DNA of 64,000 nucleotides from Celeribacter baekdonensis B30 (GCF_000299875.1 NZ_AMRK01000007.1:1-64000), one strand, 5' to 3'; numbered from the stretch's first letter, positions 8,603-18,514 are shown. The notes: a model not told the origin generated them from the letters alone. Made by a program: numbers and translations.

Positions 8603-9807
8603 GTCAGATGTTCCAGCCCGCAAAGACCGAGCGCCGCGTCGAGGCGTTTGTCGCGACGGAAGAGGGCCGCGATGCAGTGGTCCATTTGTTACGACAGACG
8701 ACACTGGACAGCAATGCGACGGTCCACACGGGAACGCTTCAAACCATGGCGCGCCTGTCAGGTATGACCACATTTGGCGATGTGATGATTGCAGAGCTTG
8801 GTGAGACCTCGCTCGCCGCCAATATCGAAGCAGTGCGTGATATCGTTGCGGATGGAACCGAAGTCATCCTGTTGGGGCGCGAGAATGACGTGGCAACATA
8901 TCGCGCCTTCTTGACCGCCGGGGCCAAGGACTACCTTGTGCTGCCTTTGGATGCGACGGGTCCATTGCCGGATATTCTGACCTCTGAGGCCATTCCCTCA
9001 GCGACCAAACGCACGCATGGGAGAGCCATTGCCGTTTGTGGTGTCTCCGGTGGCGTGGGCGCCAGTCTTTTGGCCGCCAATCTTTCGGTGGCGTTCAGAG
9101 CGGGCGGGGAGCGAGCGGTGACACCGACCGTCGGGCTGTTGGATGCCGACCTGGCCTTTGGCTCTTTGGCCGTTGATCTGGACATTGAGACCACGTCCGG
9201 CTTGTTTGAAGCCTTTTCAACACCGGAACGCGTGGACAGCACTTTTCTTCAGGCGACCATGCATGAGGTTCAACCGGGGCTGTCCGTCTACTCGGCTGAA
9301 ATCGAAGACATGAGTTTGCTGTCGAACTGCGAAATGGGTCTGTCCGGCCTTGTGGCTTCTTTGAAAGAGACGTTTTCGACCACTGTGATTGATCTCCCGC
9401 GGCGGTTGATTGCCGAGAAGAACCCGGTCTTGGATGTCGTCGATGATCTCATTTTGGTTCTGGCTCCCGGATTTGGTGCCGTCCGATCTGCGGGGCGTTT
9501 GATGGATTTGATCAATCGGAATGCGGCGGGTGCAGCGCCGCGGGTTTGGCTTGTGCTCACACAGACCCGCCGGGATGCTGGCCTGAGTGCCAAGGAAGTC
9601 GCCGGTGCCCTCGATCTGCCGGTCTCCTGCGCATTGCCACCATGTGCGAGCGACATTGCGCGTGCGTATGTGAAAGGCACACCCGTGCAATCCCTTGCCC
9701 CAAACAGCGCCTATGCCCGCCGTGTGGCGCACCTCGCACAGGCTATGTGCAAAGGTCACGACGCAGACAAAGTGCGGCAAACGTCCTGGTGGAAGAAAAG
9801 GGCGTAA
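8599..9807 (+). CDS. cpaE: Pilus localisation/assembly ATPase-like protein CpaE/TadZ
   Basis: A 402-residue protein with an N-terminal receiver-like domain (about 15-120) and a ParA/MinD-type domain (about 140-390). The deviant Walker A is SGGVGAS, with Ala where ParA proteins have Lys, so ATP hydrolysis may be weak; Walker A variation is known in TadZ/CpaE proteins. 'LLDADLAFGSLAVDLD' corresponds to the switch/Walker region. CpaE/TadZ marks the site of pilus assembly at the cell pole in other alphaproteobacteria. It overlaps cpaD by ATGA and lies three bases before cpaF. Confidence 0.9.
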   Translation: MSQMFQPAKTERRVEAFVATEEGRDAVVHLLRQTTLDSNATVHTGTLQTMARLSGMTTFGDVMIAELGETSLAANIEAVRDIVADGTEVILLGRENDVATYRAFLTAGAKDYLVLPLDATGPLPDILTSEAIPSATKRTHGRAIAVCGVSGGVGASLLAANLSVAFRAGGERAVTPTVGLLDADLAFGSLAVDLDIETTSGLFEAFSTPERVDSTFLQATMHEVQPGLSVYSAEIEDMSLLSNCEMGLSGLVASLKETFSTTVIDLPRRLIAEKNPVLDVVDDLILVLAPGFGAVRSAGRLMDLINRNAAGAAPRVWLVLTQTRRDAGLSAKEVAGALDLPVSCALPPCASDIARAYVKGTPVQSLAPNSAYARRVAHLAQAMCKGHDADKVRQTSWWKKRA

Positions 9808-9810
9808 GCC

Positions 9811-11349
9811 ATGAGTGAGGCCGTTTCATACCCGACTGACATCGCAACCGTGCGCCCGGTTATCGAAGCCCGCGTGCGGTCTTTGCTGGCCGATGGCGCG
9901 GTCACCGGTCTTTATGCAGTAAGTGCGGCGATTGATTGGTATCAGGACACGACCGAACAGAGCTTGTCGCGAGACATGCAACGCGAGTTGATGAAACATC
10001 TGGTGTCAGTGGCTGAGGCGCAAAACGACACCCCGGCTCAAGCTGGGCCGGACGCCAGACCGCGCGCCCATTATCAACCAGAGTTCACCAGACGTGTCAT
10101 GCGTTTGGGGGCGAAGATTGCGCCTGAGATCATGGAGCTTCTTGACCTGCGCGCCCTTGCCGGATTGCAATATGCGGCTCAACGCGGCGCCATTCGTGAT
10201 GCGGTCATGTCCGTCAGTAAATCGCAGCGGTTTGATCTGAATGGTGTCGAAAGCGCGGAACTCGTCGATTATGTCGTCGATGACATGCTCGGATTGGGGC
10301 CGCTCGAACGGCTTTTGGCAGATGACAGCATTTCTGAGATCATGGTCAACGGACCAGAGCAGGTTTACGTCGAACGTCACGGTCAGTTGGAATTGGCGGA
10401 TATTTCGTTTCGCGACGATGATCATGTTTTGACGATCGCGACGCGGATCGTAGGCGCTGTGGGTCGCCGCGTCGATGAAACCACGCCGTTGGTGGATGCC
10501 CGCCTGATGGATGGGAGCCGGATCAACGTGACCATCCCGCCACTGGCCATCGACGGGCCAACCATGACCATTCGAAAATTCCCAAAGGACGACTTAAAAC
10601 TCTCTGATTTGATTGACCGGGGCAGTCTCTCTGGCCCGATGGCGGACTTCCTGCGCATCGCCGCGCAATTGCGCCTCAATCTCCTTGTCTCGGGCGGGAC
10701 GGGGTCAGGCAAGACCACGCTGTTGAATGCGATCTCACGCGAAATTCCGGCGAATGAGCGCATTGTCACGCTTGAGGATGCGGCCGAACTGCGATTGCAG
10801 CAGCCTCATGTTGTGCGTTTGGAAACGCGCCCGCCCAATATTGAGGGCACGGGGCAGGTGCCCATGCGCGCGCTGTTTCGCAATGCCCTGCGGATGCGTC
10901 CTGACCGGATCATCATCGGTGAGGTGCGCAGCGAGGAAGCGTTTGATTTGTTACAGGCAATGAACACGGGTCACGACGGCTCTATGAGCACGCTGCATGC
11001 GAACACGCCGCGTGAAGCCCTGACGCGCATGGAAAATTTGATCGCCATGTCGGGGATTGTCTTGCCGACGGTTTTCGTGCGGCAACAACTTCGGGATGCC
11101 ATCCATCTGATCGTCCAGATTTCGCGCATGCGGGACGGGGTGCGGCGGGTGACATCCATTTCGGAGATTGTGGGGGGTGAAGAGTCGGTGATCAGCCTTC
11201 AGGAATTGTTCCGCTTTGTGCCTGAACCCACACAGGGGCGCGAGACACTTCGGGGGCAATTTGTGTCCAGCGGGTTGACGCCGGGCTTTATTGATCGGGC
11301 GATTGAACACGGTCTTGATGGCAAATTGCGCCAAATCGTGAGTGTCTAA
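9811..11349 (+). CDS. cpaF: Tad secretion ATPase CpaF/TadA
   Basis: A 512-residue secretion NTPase of the TadA/VirB11-like family that powers Flp pilus extension and retraction. An N-terminal helical domain is followed by '[23 protein letters not shown]', the Walker A '[10 protein letters not shown]' (about residue 295), the Asp box/Walker B region 'TLEDAAEL', '[36 protein letters not shown]' in segments, and a C-terminal domain. All key residues are intact. It lies two bases upstream of tadB. Confidence 0.95.
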   Translation: MSEAVSYPTDIATVRPVIEARVRSLLADGAVTGLYAVSAAIDWYQDTTEQSLSRDMQRELMKHLVSVAEAQNDTPAQAGPDARPRAHYQPEFTRRVMRLGAKIAPEIMELLDLRALAGLQYAAQRGAIRDAVMSVSKSQRFDLNGVESAELVDYVVDDMLGLGPLERLLADDSISEIMVNGPEQVYVERHGQLELADISFRDDDHVLTIATRIVGAVGRRVDETTPLVDARLMDGSRINVTIPPLAIDGPTMTIRKFPKDDLKLSDLIDRGSLSGPMADFLRIAAQLRLNLLVSGGTGSGKTTLLNAISREIPANERIVTLEDAAELRLQQPHVVRLETRPPNIEGTGQVPMRALFRNALRMRPDRIIIGEVRSEEAFDLLQAMNTGHDGSMSTLHANTPREALTRMENLIAMSGIVLPTVFVRQQLRDAIHLIVQISRMRDGVRRVTSISEIVGGEESVISLQELFRFVPEPTQGRETLRGQFVSSGLTPGFIDRAIEHGLDGKLRQIVSV

Positions 11350-11351
11350 AG

Positions 11352-12323
11352 ATGATCGCCTCCGCTGCTCTCTTCCTTTTGATTTTTACAGGCTGCCTCA
11401 CGGTCGGCACGGTTGGGTTGATGCTCACGGACAGAAGCCGTCGCATTCGACGCGCGCGCCTTGTGAGATACTCCGCGGATCATCCGGGCGCGACCTCGGA
11501 ACTGGTGCGCAAAAGAGTGTCGCAAACCACCAATACCGTTGCCCAAGCGGCGCTGAAACAACGGCAGGCCGGGGTTCAGGGGCTCTTGCAACGGCGGGTG
11601 CGTGAGGCAGGTCTGACCCTGTCACCCCTGTCCAGTCTTCTTGTCATGGGCCTCATCGCCGCCCTGACATGTGTGGGTCTTGCCATGACAACCCCGCTCT
11701 CTAAGCCTTTGGTGGGGCTGATCTCGCTCGGGAGCGGATGGATTGTTTTGAATGCTGTTTTCGATGTTCTGAGAGCGCGCAGGATCAGGCGGTTTACCGA
11801 GGCATTGCCGGATTGTCTTGATGTTTTTGCCCGTGGATTGCGCGCGGGGCAACCCCTCAGCGAGGCGCTAGGGCTCGTTGCAAATCACACTTCAGGCATT
11901 GCACAAGAAGAATTCCTGCGCTGTCGCGATGAGCATCGTGTCGGCAGGCCGCTTGATGAGACGCTTGCGAGTATGGCGGATCGTATTGCAACGGCCGAGG
12001 CCCGGTTCATTGCTGTCGCAACAAATTTGCAGGCAGAAACGGGCGGTAATCTTGTGGAGACGCTGGAAAACCTTGCCGTGCTTTTGCGTGATCGGCGTAA
12101 ACTGCGCAAGAAAGCCGCCGCTTTATCCGCCGAAACCCGTGTCAGCGCTGTGATTTTATCCAGTCTGCCCTTTGGAATTGGCTTGATTATCTTTGTGCTC
12201 AACCCTGGCTATCTTGCACCACTGATCCAGGATTCTCGCGGACTCTTGCTTGCGACGGTTGGGGTTCTGAGCCTCTGTTTGGGCATATTTAGCATGTACA
12301 AACTGTCCCGGATTGATGTCTGA
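11352..12323 (+). CDS. tadB: Tad inner-membrane platform protein TadB
   Basis: A 323-residue inner-membrane protein with membrane segments at the N terminus (about 5-25), the middle (about 95-140) and the C terminus (about 265-315), flanking a cytoplasmic T2SSF domain ('LPDCLDVFARGLRAGQPLSEAL', 'VATNLQAETGGNLVETLENLA'). TadB and TadC together form the platform on which the CpaF ATPase acts. It starts two bases after the cpaF stop and overlaps tadC. Confidence 0.92.
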   Translation: MIASAALFLLIFTGCLTVGTVGLMLTDRSRRIRRARLVRYSADHPGATSELVRKRVSQTTNTVAQAALKQRQAGVQGLLQRRVREAGLTLSPLSSLLVMGLIAALTCVGLAMTTPLSKPLVGLISLGSGWIVLNAVFDVLRARRIRRFTEALPDCLDVFARGLRAGQPLSEALGLVANHTSGIAQEEFLRCRDEHRVGRPLDETLASMADRIATAEARFIAVATNLQAETGGNLVETLENLAVLLRDRRKLRKKAAALSAETRVSAVILSSLPFGIGLIIFVLNPGYLAPLIQDSRGLLLATVGVLSLCLGIFSMYKLSRIDV

Positions 12324-13278
12324 CATGGGATATTTGGGCCTCGCATTCCTACTCTTGCTCATTCTTGGGCTGAGCCTTGTGCAATTGATCGCCTTGGCTC
12401 TGATTGACCATCGCAAACGGCGCGGTCGATTGGATCGCTGCCTCTCATCGGCGGGCAAAAAGACCAAAGATGTCGTCTCTCAACCCATATCCTTGAAAGC
12501 TGGAGAGATTTTGAGACGGATGGCGGCAGTGACCGCAGAACGTGTATCCGTGGTTAAGGGCGATGAGGCGGAAACCTCGGCGGCTCTTTTGAAATCTGCG
12601 GGCATTCGCAGCCGTGATGCGCATCTGATTTACGCCTTTCTAAAGCTCGTCCTGCCCGTGGCCGCTGTGATCCTGTCGGTGCTCTGGCTGGCACTCAATT
12701 CTGAAGATGGGGTCAAACCCCTCACCGCGATCGTTGTGGTGTGCGCAACAGCTTTGGTCCTGTCACGGGCACCGGATGCTGTCTTGTCCCACAAACGGAA
12801 GCGACGGCTTGAAAAAGTGCGGCGCAGCTTCCCGGACATGCTTGAATTGCTTGTGATCACGAGCGAAGCGGGGCTTGCGCCCGTCCCCGCACTCGGCCGT
12901 GTGGCGCGAGAGGTCTATGCGGCATGTCCAGAGCTTGCCATTGAACTACAACAGTTGGTTGTTGAACTTGGGGTGTTGCCAGAACGCGAACAGGCCTGGC
13001 GCAATCTGGAGGAACGGTTGCCTTTGCCAGAGGTGTCCGTGTTCGCCAATGCGATGGCACAAGCCGGTCGCTACGGCACGCCCTTTCGTGGCGCGTTGCG
13101 CGCTTTGATGTTGGATGCACGGGCTCAAAGACTTTTGAGATTAGAGGAACAGGCGGGGCGTCTCCCGGCTTTGATGACCATTCCGCTTATCCTGTTCATC
13201 ATGCCCGCGCTTTTTATCGTGCTGATCGGCCCGGCGGCTCTGAGCATTCTGGACAATCTCATGAATGGAGGATCGTGA
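12316..13278 (+). CDS. tadC: Tad inner-membrane platform protein TadC
   Basis: A protein of about 320 residues, paralogous to TadB, with N-terminal and central membrane segments, a T2SSF domain ('FPDMLELLVITSEAGLAPVPALGRVA') and a C-terminal hydrophobic pair ending in 'FIMPALFIVLIGPAAL'. Candidate starts are the ATG at 12316, which overlaps tadB by eight bases, and the ATG at 12325; a TTG at 12313 is less likely. It overlaps the next gene by GTGA. Confidence 0.9.
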   Translation: MSDMGYLGLAFLLLLILGLSLVQLIALALIDHRKRRGRLDRCLSSAGKKTKDVVSQPISLKAGEILRRMAAVTAERVSVVKGDEAETSAALLKSAGIRSRDAHLIYAFLKLVLPVAAVILSVLWLALNSEDGVKPLTAIVVVCATALVLSRAPDAVLSHKRKRRLEKVRRSFPDMLELLVITSEAGLAPVPALGRVAREVYAACPELAIELQQLVVELGVLPEREQAWRNLEERLPLPEVSVFANAMAQAGRYGTPFRGALRALMLDARAQRLLRLEEQAGRLPALMTIPLILFIMPALFIVLIGPAALSILDNLMNGGS

Positions 13279-13697
13279 TCGTGACACGGGTGCAACGATA
13301 TCGGTGCGAAGACGACGGCGCGACGGCGGTCGAATTCGCGCTTGTGCTGCCTCTGTTGCTGAGCATCCTGTTCGGGATCATCAGCTTTGGCCAGTATTTC
13401 GCCATCGCCAATAGCCTACAGCAATTCGCGGCCGAAGCGGCGCGGTATTCTGTCAGCGAACCGTTTCTTGCCGATAGAGAAGGACGTGCAACAAGCTTTC
13501 TGACTTCGCCGGGCGGGCGGTTTTCCTTTTTGAATGCCAGCCATATTTCCGCCGATATCGACATGATTGAGGGCACCATGCCAGCCATTCAGATCACGTT
13601 GACCTATGATCTCAGTGGCACAGCGGTTGAGGTTGCAGACAGCTTTCTAAACATCGGGATCACGGATATTACGCGGAGCAGCTACCTTGCGTATTAA
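13275..13697 (+). CDS. tadE: TadE-like minor pseudopilin
   Basis: A 140-residue TadE-family protein: a short basic N terminus, then 'DDGATAVEFALVLPLLLSILFG', matching the G-x-x-x-V-E-F pseudopilin processing site and the hydrophobic helix of TadE/TadF. These minor pseudopilins are processed by the prepilin peptidase and are required for Flp pilus formation. The start is a GTG at 13275 (GTGA overlap with tadC) or the GTG at 13281. Only one TadE/F protein is present, where many Tad loci have two; the TadG protein that follows may take the second role. Confidence 0.88.
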   Translation: MIVTRVQRYRCEDDGATAVEFALVLPLLLSILFGIISFGQYFAIANSLQQFAAEAARYSVSEPFLADREGRATSFLTSPGGRFSFLNASHISADIDMIEGTMPAIQITLTYDLSGTAVEVADSFLNIGITDITRSSYLAY

Positions 13698-15483
13698 AGC
13701 GTGTTTCCGCAAATACAGCTCACAAGAGGGCGGTGCTGTGGCGATCATCGTCGCGCTTTTTCTGACAGTTGCTGTGGGCTTTATGGCCATCGGGATCGAC
13801 CTCGGATCGCTGTATTTTCGGCAAAAATCTTTGCAAACACAGGCGGATATGACCGCAATCAGTGCCGTTTTGAACTTGAGTGGGACGCCGGATGATCATG
13901 CTCAGGCGACCGTCATCGGCAATAGGCTTGAGGCTTCGGCGCTGACGTCTTTGGAATACGGTCGCTACATTTATGACAGCGCCCTTCCGGCAGAGGACAG
14001 GTTTGAGACGCGCGATCTGTCCGATGTGGATGTCAATGCGGCAGAGGTTGTTTTGAAGGGTGCCGCACCTTTGTTTTTCTCTCAAACGTTTTTGGACACG
14101 GACAGCACCCCTCTTTCGGCGTCTGCAACGGCGGCACGATTTGATTTTGCATCTTTCAGCCTTGGATCGCGACTGCTCGATCTGGATGGCGGTATCTTGA
14201 ACGCATTGCTCGGCGCGGCGCTTGGGTCAAACGTGTCGCTCTCTCTCTTGGATTACCAAGCCTTGCTGGATACACAGATTGATCTTCTGACCTTTACGGA
14301 CGCGTTGGCGGTGCGGGCCGATCTTGTTGCGCTTGATTATGCGGAGATACTCACCTCGGAGATCGATCTGCTTGATGTGGCGGGTGCGCTATTGGACACC
14401 GGGCTTGTCTCGGGTTCAACAGATGTGCTGACGGCGATCCTGAATTGTACAGCATGTGGGTCTTTTAATGCGTCTGAGCTGATCGGCATCTCCGGAGATA
14501 ACGTGGCGATTCAACTGGAGGATCGTCTTGGCACGGTGTCTGTGTCGGCGCTTGATGTGCTGAAAGCAACGCTCGACATCGTCAATGCAAACCGTCTGAT
14601 CGAGGCCGATGTCGGCCTGCCCATTCCAAATGTTCTGGGCAATGTGGATTTGGCTGTCGTTGTCGGCGAACGCGAGGCATATTCGAGCTGGATCAACCTC
14701 GGCGAACGCGGAGCGACGCTCCACACCGCGCAGGTGCGGCTGAAATTGGACGTTGATCTGTCTCCATCCTTGCTCAGCGGGCTTGGGGTGGGGGTGTCCG
14801 CCTTGTCCTTACGCCTGCCGATTTATGCCGAAATCGCAAGTGCAACAGTGACGTTGACGGATCTTTATTGTGATGCGAGCGGCCCGAACGATCGGATCGC
14901 CAGTTTCGACACGGGGCTTACCCCTTTCACCGGAACAAACGGCACGCATGTGGTTGAGTTGTTCATCGGTGAATTCGATGCTCCGGCCTTTGAGGACACG
15001 ACCACCCCGCTTGACGCGGCCAACCTTAGCCCTGCGGACTTCTTGGATCTGGAGCTGAACCTCGCTTTGATCACGATTGACCTCTTCACCCTGCAATTGA
15101 AAGCCCATGCCGCGACAGGCAATGCGTTACAGCCACAGATTGATTTTCTCGTGTCCGACATCGCGGGCAGCCCGAAAACTGTTGGGTCCGGCAGCCTGCT
15201 GGCCTCGACGGTTGCATCCTTGCTGGACCCCAACAATTTGGAGATCAGCATCAGCAGTCAAAGCCAATCCCTACTTGGAGGGCTGTTGTCGCTTTTGCTG
15301 ACACCGGTTGTCGCGCTTGTGGACTCTGTACTCGACGTTTTGCCGGGGAAATTGCTTGGTGCTTTGTTGACGCCGATTGATGCCTTGCTCGACGGTGTTT
15401 TGAATGTGCTCGGCATCGGGATCGGTCAGGCCGACCTCACCCTTGATGGCGTCGCCTGCGGAAAGGTTGCCCTTGTCCGATGA
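13687..15483 (+). CDS. tadG: TadG-like pilus assembly protein
   Basis: A 598-residue protein with an N-terminal TadG/TadE-type helix ('EGGAVAIIVALFLTVAVGFMAIGIDLGSLYF', seen in pieces) and a long extracytoplasmic part. The body is rich in Leu/Asp repeats of the type LLD, LLDV, LLDTG (about residues 150-240 and 480-570), ending 'GIGIGQADLTLDGVACGKVALVR'. No von Willebrand A domain is recognised, unlike some TadG proteins. The start appears to be a TTG at 13687 overlapping the tadE stop, consistent with translational coupling. The role, by family and context, is as an accessory of Tad pilus assembly. Confidence 0.8.
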   Translation: MRIKACFRKYSSQEGGAVAIIVALFLTVAVGFMAIGIDLGSLYFRQKSLQTQADMTAISAVLNLSGTPDDHAQATVIGNRLEASALTSLEYGRYIYDSALPAEDRFETRDLSDVDVNAAEVVLKGAAPLFFSQTFLDTDSTPLSASATAARFDFASFSLGSRLLDLDGGILNALLGAALGSNVSLSLLDYQALLDTQIDLLTFTDALAVRADLVALDYAEILTSEIDLLDVAGALLDTGLVSGSTDVLTAILNCTACGSFNASELIGISGDNVAIQLEDRLGTVSVSALDVLKATLDIVNANRLIEADVGLPIPNVLGNVDLAVVVGEREAYSSWINLGERGATLHTAQVRLKLDVDLSPSLLSGLGVGVSALSLRLPIYAEIASATVTLTDLYCDASGPNDRIASFDTGLTPFTGTNGTHVVELFIGEFDAPAFEDTTTPLDAANLSPADFLDLELNLALITIDLFTLQLKAHAATGNALQPQIDFLVSDIAGSPKTVGSGSLLASTVASLLDPNNLEISISSQSQSLLGGLLSLLLTPVVALVDSVLDVLPGKLLGALLTPIDALLDGVLNVLGIGIGQADLTLDGVACGKVALVR

Positions 15484-16340
15484 TACATGTTTCTGCCCCC
15501 CTTCACACCCGCCCTCATCAGCCCGACCGGAGTAAACCATTGCCCTTTTTCTCTCACATCACCCGCGCCCTTGTCCCTGTTCTTCTCGTGTTCAGTTTGT
15601 CCGCTTGCACCATGGACCTGTCCAACGACGGGGCGGGGAGTGTCACGGCAGGCGCGGATACGCTGCGCCTTGCACAGGCGACCTCTGAGGCCGGAGACAA
15701 TGAGACTGCCGCGCGATTGTTCGAGAAAGTTCTTGTCGCCGACCCCGTCTCCGTTCCTGCGCTGTTGGGCGCGGGGAACAGCTATGCGCGGATGGGACAA
15801 AACAGCCGGGCCGAGGCGGTCCTGTTGCGGGCACATGAACTGGCGCCGAGCAATGCCGACGTTCTGACAACGTTGGCGCGGGTCTATCTGGCCCAACATC
15901 GTTCGCAGATGGCCGTGGAGGCTTATGACAAAGCGCTTCGGGTGGATCAACGGAATGTGTCCGCCCTTACCGGGAAAGGTGTCGCGTTGGACACGCTTTC
16001 ACAGCACAAACAGGCGCAGGGTGTGTATGAGGACGGCCTGTCCTATTACCCGACAAATTTCATCCTTCGGAGCAATTATGCCCTGTCGCTTGCGTTGTCT
16101 GGGGACATCATCCGAGGGACGGCGATCTTACAGGAACTCGTCAAAGATCCGCTGGCCGCGCCTTATGTTCGCGGCAATCTTGCCCTCGTGTATGGTCTCG
16201 ACGGGCGCGACAACGATGCTCGGGCCACCTTGTCGTTGGACATGAAGCCCGATGAGGTCGAGGAAAACATCCGCGTGTATCAGGCCCTGCGCCGTCTGCG
16301 CTTGGAAGGCAAACCGATAGGGTCCCTTGTCTTTGTATAA
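15480..16340 (+). CDS. tadD: TadD-like TPR lipoprotein
   Basis: Up to 286 residues. A lipobox (LSAC) follows a hydrophobic stretch, and the mature part consists of tetratricopeptide repeats ('ARLFEKVLVADPVSVPALLGAGNSYARMG', 'AVLLRAHELAPSNADVLTTLARVYL', 'AVEAYDKALRVDQRNVSALTGKGVAL' in pieces). TadD proteins support secretin and pilus assembly. The ATG at 15480 overlaps tadG by ATGA but gives a long pre-lipobox segment of about 42 residues; a TTG at 15540 preceded by GGAG gives a typical lipoprotein signal and may be the true start. It is the last gene of the pilus operon. Confidence 0.85.
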   Translation: MIHVSAPLHTRPHQPDRSKPLPFFSHITRALVPVLLVFSLSACTMDLSNDGAGSVTAGADTLRLAQATSEAGDNETAARLFEKVLVADPVSVPALLGAGNSYARMGQNSRAEAVLLRAHELAPSNADVLTTLARVYLAQHRSQMAVEAYDKALRVDQRNVSALTGKGVALDTLSQHKQAQGVYEDGLSYYPTNFILRSNYALSLALSGDIIRGTAILQELVKDPLAAPYVRGNLALVYGLDGRDNDARATLSLDMKPDEVEENIRVYQALRRLRLEGKPIGSLVFV

Positions 16341-16353
16341 ACGCAGTTTCTGC

Positions 16354-16410
16354 GGGTCCTGTTGTGTCCCTTGCGCGCGGTGTTGCCTCGAGCGAGGCAA
16401 GACAGGACCC
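16354..16410. terminator. Nested inverted repeat between convergent pilus and tctE genes
   Basis: The outer arms GGGTCCTGT (16354-16362) and ACAGGACCC (16402-16410) are perfectly complementary. Inside them sits a second perfect hairpin, TTGCCTCG-AG-CGAGGCAA (16383-16400). The position between convergent tadD (+) and tctE (-) fits a bidirectional terminator. No long T-run follows, so Rho-independent activity is uncertain. Confidence 0.6.
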
Positions 16411-16472
16411 CTAATATGTGGTGGGAACGCCGAGGGTGCGCCGTTCAAACAAACGTGACAACACCATTGTTT

Positions 16473-17846
16473 TCAATTCGGCAGGATGACGCGAATGGTA
16501 CACCCCTTGGTGTCGGGAAGGACGATGGCGCGGCCATTATGGCTGCGCGCGATGTCTTGCACGATTGCCAAGCCCAGGCCACATCCTTGCAACGTGTCGG
16601 GGTCGGCGCGGAAAAACCGATCAAAGACCCTCTCGCGCAGGGGATCAGAGATGCCGGGACCATCGTCCGCAACCTCAAGCCAAACCTCGGTCGCGAGAAA
16701 CCGCAGGGTGACGGTGATTGTCGGGGTCTCTCCCGCGTAGGTCACGGCGTTGTCGAGCAGGTTCATCAGCACTTCGTTGATCAAAATGCCGTCCGCCTGT
16801 ATCAGTCGCCGCTCTCCCGTCACTTCGTAGATCACTGCCACACCTTGCGTGATCACCCGCTCGGCGAAACTGCGTGTCGTGTCCTCGACCGCTGTGGCGA
16901 TATCAATCGGGCTTGCGAGGCTGCGCATTTTGCGCCCTCTGACACGTTCCATTGAGAGGAGCTGATGGGTCAGCCGACCCGTCCGGCGCGCCACATCTGC
17001 GACATCGGCGATGCGTTCGCGCAAAACCTTCTCGGTCGGCGCGGTCATCGCCGCCTCTGCCTGTGCTTGGATCGCGGCGATCGGATTTCGCACCTGATGT
17101 GCTGCGTCCGAAATGAAGGCGTCGCGCAGGGCGAAGGCGGTGTTGAGCCGGGTGAACAGGCTGTTCATGGCTTCGACGAGGGTGGACAGCTCCTCTGGCA
17201 CCCAACGGCGGATTGGCTTGAGATCATCGGGGGTGCGGGCCAAAATGGCCCCTTCCAACTCGCGCAAAGGCCGCAAGCCGAAGGTGATCCCGAACCAGAC
17301 TGTCAAAGCCGCGGTCGAGACCAGGATCGCGAAATAGAGCATGGTTTGAAAGATCAGATCATGGCTCAGTGCCTTTCGCTGCGAAACCGTTTGCCAGACC
17401 TCAACCGTCGCCAACCCTTTGCCGCCGTTCTCGTTCACATAGTCCTGCATGATCAATGCGCGCACCGGAACGCCGTTGGCAACGCTGTCATAGTAGTTGG
17501 GTTTGCCCGGCTCCAGCGCGGCCGAAAAGGAGGAAATCGGGGCATCGGAATAGCCGGTGACATAGGCCCCATTCGGCCCCGTGACGCGGTAGAATATCTC
17601 ATCTCCCAAGGCGTTGGTCATGGCATTCAAAAGCTGGGTCGTGAGCATGTCACCCTGCGACTGCATCACATCGCGGGAGATCGTGAGCGCGATAGAATAG
17701 AGGGTGTTGTCATAGACTTGCCGCGACACATTGGTGAATTGGAGATACCGCGCAACGCTTGCCAGAATGGCGACCAGCACGAGCGGCGCAACAATCATCA
17801 AAAACAGGCGCTCGCGCAGGGCCAGACGGCGGAGGCGCAGTTTCAC
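16473..17846 (-). CDS. tctE: Sensor histidine kinase, TctE type
   Basis: A 457-residue membrane histidine kinase. TM1 is at about 14-33 and TM2 at about 170-190, bracketing a periplasmic sensor of roughly 135 residues of the type found in TctE kinases. Next come a HAMP-like linker ('LRPLRELEGAI'), the phosphoacceptor 'DAAHQVRNPIAAIQAQAE' and an ATPase domain with N ('NEVLMNLLDNAVTYA'), 'DDGPGISD' and 'GCGLGLAIV' boxes. It overlaps the response regulator by four bases. The system sits divergently beside tctC and the TctA/B fusion, so sensing a tricarboxylate and controlling its transporter is inferred. Confidence 0.88.
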   Translation of the reverse strand: MKLRLRRLALRERLFLMIVAPLVLVAILASVARYLQFTNVSRQVYDNTLYSIALTISRDVMQSQGDMLTTQLLNAMTNALGDEIFYRVTGPNGAYVTGYSDAPISSFSAALEPGKPNYYDSVANGVPVRALIMQDYVNENGGKGLATVEVWQTVSQRKALSHDLIFQTMLYFAILVSTAALTVWFGITFGLRPLRELEGAILARTPDDLKPIRRWVPEELSTLVEAMNSLFTRLNTAFALRDAFISDAAHQVRNPIAAIQAQAEAAMTAPTEKVLRERIADVADVARRTGRLTHQLLSMERVRGRKMRSLASPIDIATAVEDTTRSFAERVITQGVAVIYEVTGERRLIQADGILINEVLMNLLDNAVTYAGETPTITVTLRFLATEVWLEVADDGPGISDPLRERVFDRFFRADPDTLQGCGLGLAIVQDIARSHNGRAIVLPDTKGCTIRVILPN

Positions 17847-18514
17847 GGCTTTTCCTCGTCAAGCATATAGCCAAGGCCGCGGGCTGTCCGAATAAGGACA
17901 CCGGAGCCGTCCAGTTTGCGTCGCAGTCGCGACACCAAAAGTTCAATCGCATTGGAATCAATCTCGGCACCGGTGCCATAGAGCGTGTCAGAAATCCGAT
18001 CGCGCGAGATGATCCGGCCACGGTTGTCGAGCAGGCATTCGAACAGGGCCAACTCACGCCGTGGCAGCTCCAGATCCCCTGCAGGACCCTGTAATGTGCG
18101 GCGTTGAGAGTGATAACGGAGTGCGCCGATCTCTGTTGTGGGGGATTGCAAAATTGGCCTGCGGCGGGCCAAGGCGCGCACTCTTGCGATCAGTTCCGCC
18201 ATCTCGAAAGGCTTGACCAAATAGTCGTCCGCCCCCGCCTCAAGCCCCATCACCCGCTCGGACGTCTTGCCCATGGCGGTCAGAATCAACACCGGAATCG
18301 TATCACCTCGTTGGCGTATTTCGCGTACAATCGACAGGCCATCCTGTCCCGGCAAGTTGACATCAATGATCGCAACATCAGGGTTCTCTTGGCGCAAAAA
18401 CGCAGCGCCCTCAATTCCGTTCGCGATCCAGTTCACACCAAGACCTTGATCTTCAAGAGAATTTTTTATCCCCTTTGCTAAATTCTCATTATCTTCGATG
18501 ATTGCAATACGCAT
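17843..18514 (-). CDS. tctD: OmpR-family response regulator, TctD type
   Basis: A 223-residue response regulator. The receiver domain (1-120) has the acidic pair at Glu7-Asp8, phosphoacceptor Asp51 in 'AIIDVNLPG' and Lys in 'DYLVKPFE'. An OmpR-type winged helix follows (about 125-220; 'RRELALFECLLDNRGRIISRDRISD', 'IELLVSRLRRKLDG'). It is paired with the TctE kinase and transcribed away from tctC. Tandem GGACAGG repeats directly upstream of its own start are candidate binding sites. Confidence 0.9.
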   Translation of the reverse strand: MRIAIIEDNENLAKGIKNSLEDQGLGVNWIANGIEGAAFLRQENPDVAIIDVNLPGQDGLSIVREIRQRGDTIPVLILTAMGKTSERVMGLEAGADDYLVKPFEMAELIARVRALARRRPILQSPTTEIGALRYHSQRRTLQGPAGDLELPRRELALFECLLDNRGRIISRDRISDTLYGTGAEIDSNAIELLVSRLRRKLDGSGVLIRTARGLGYMLDEEKP

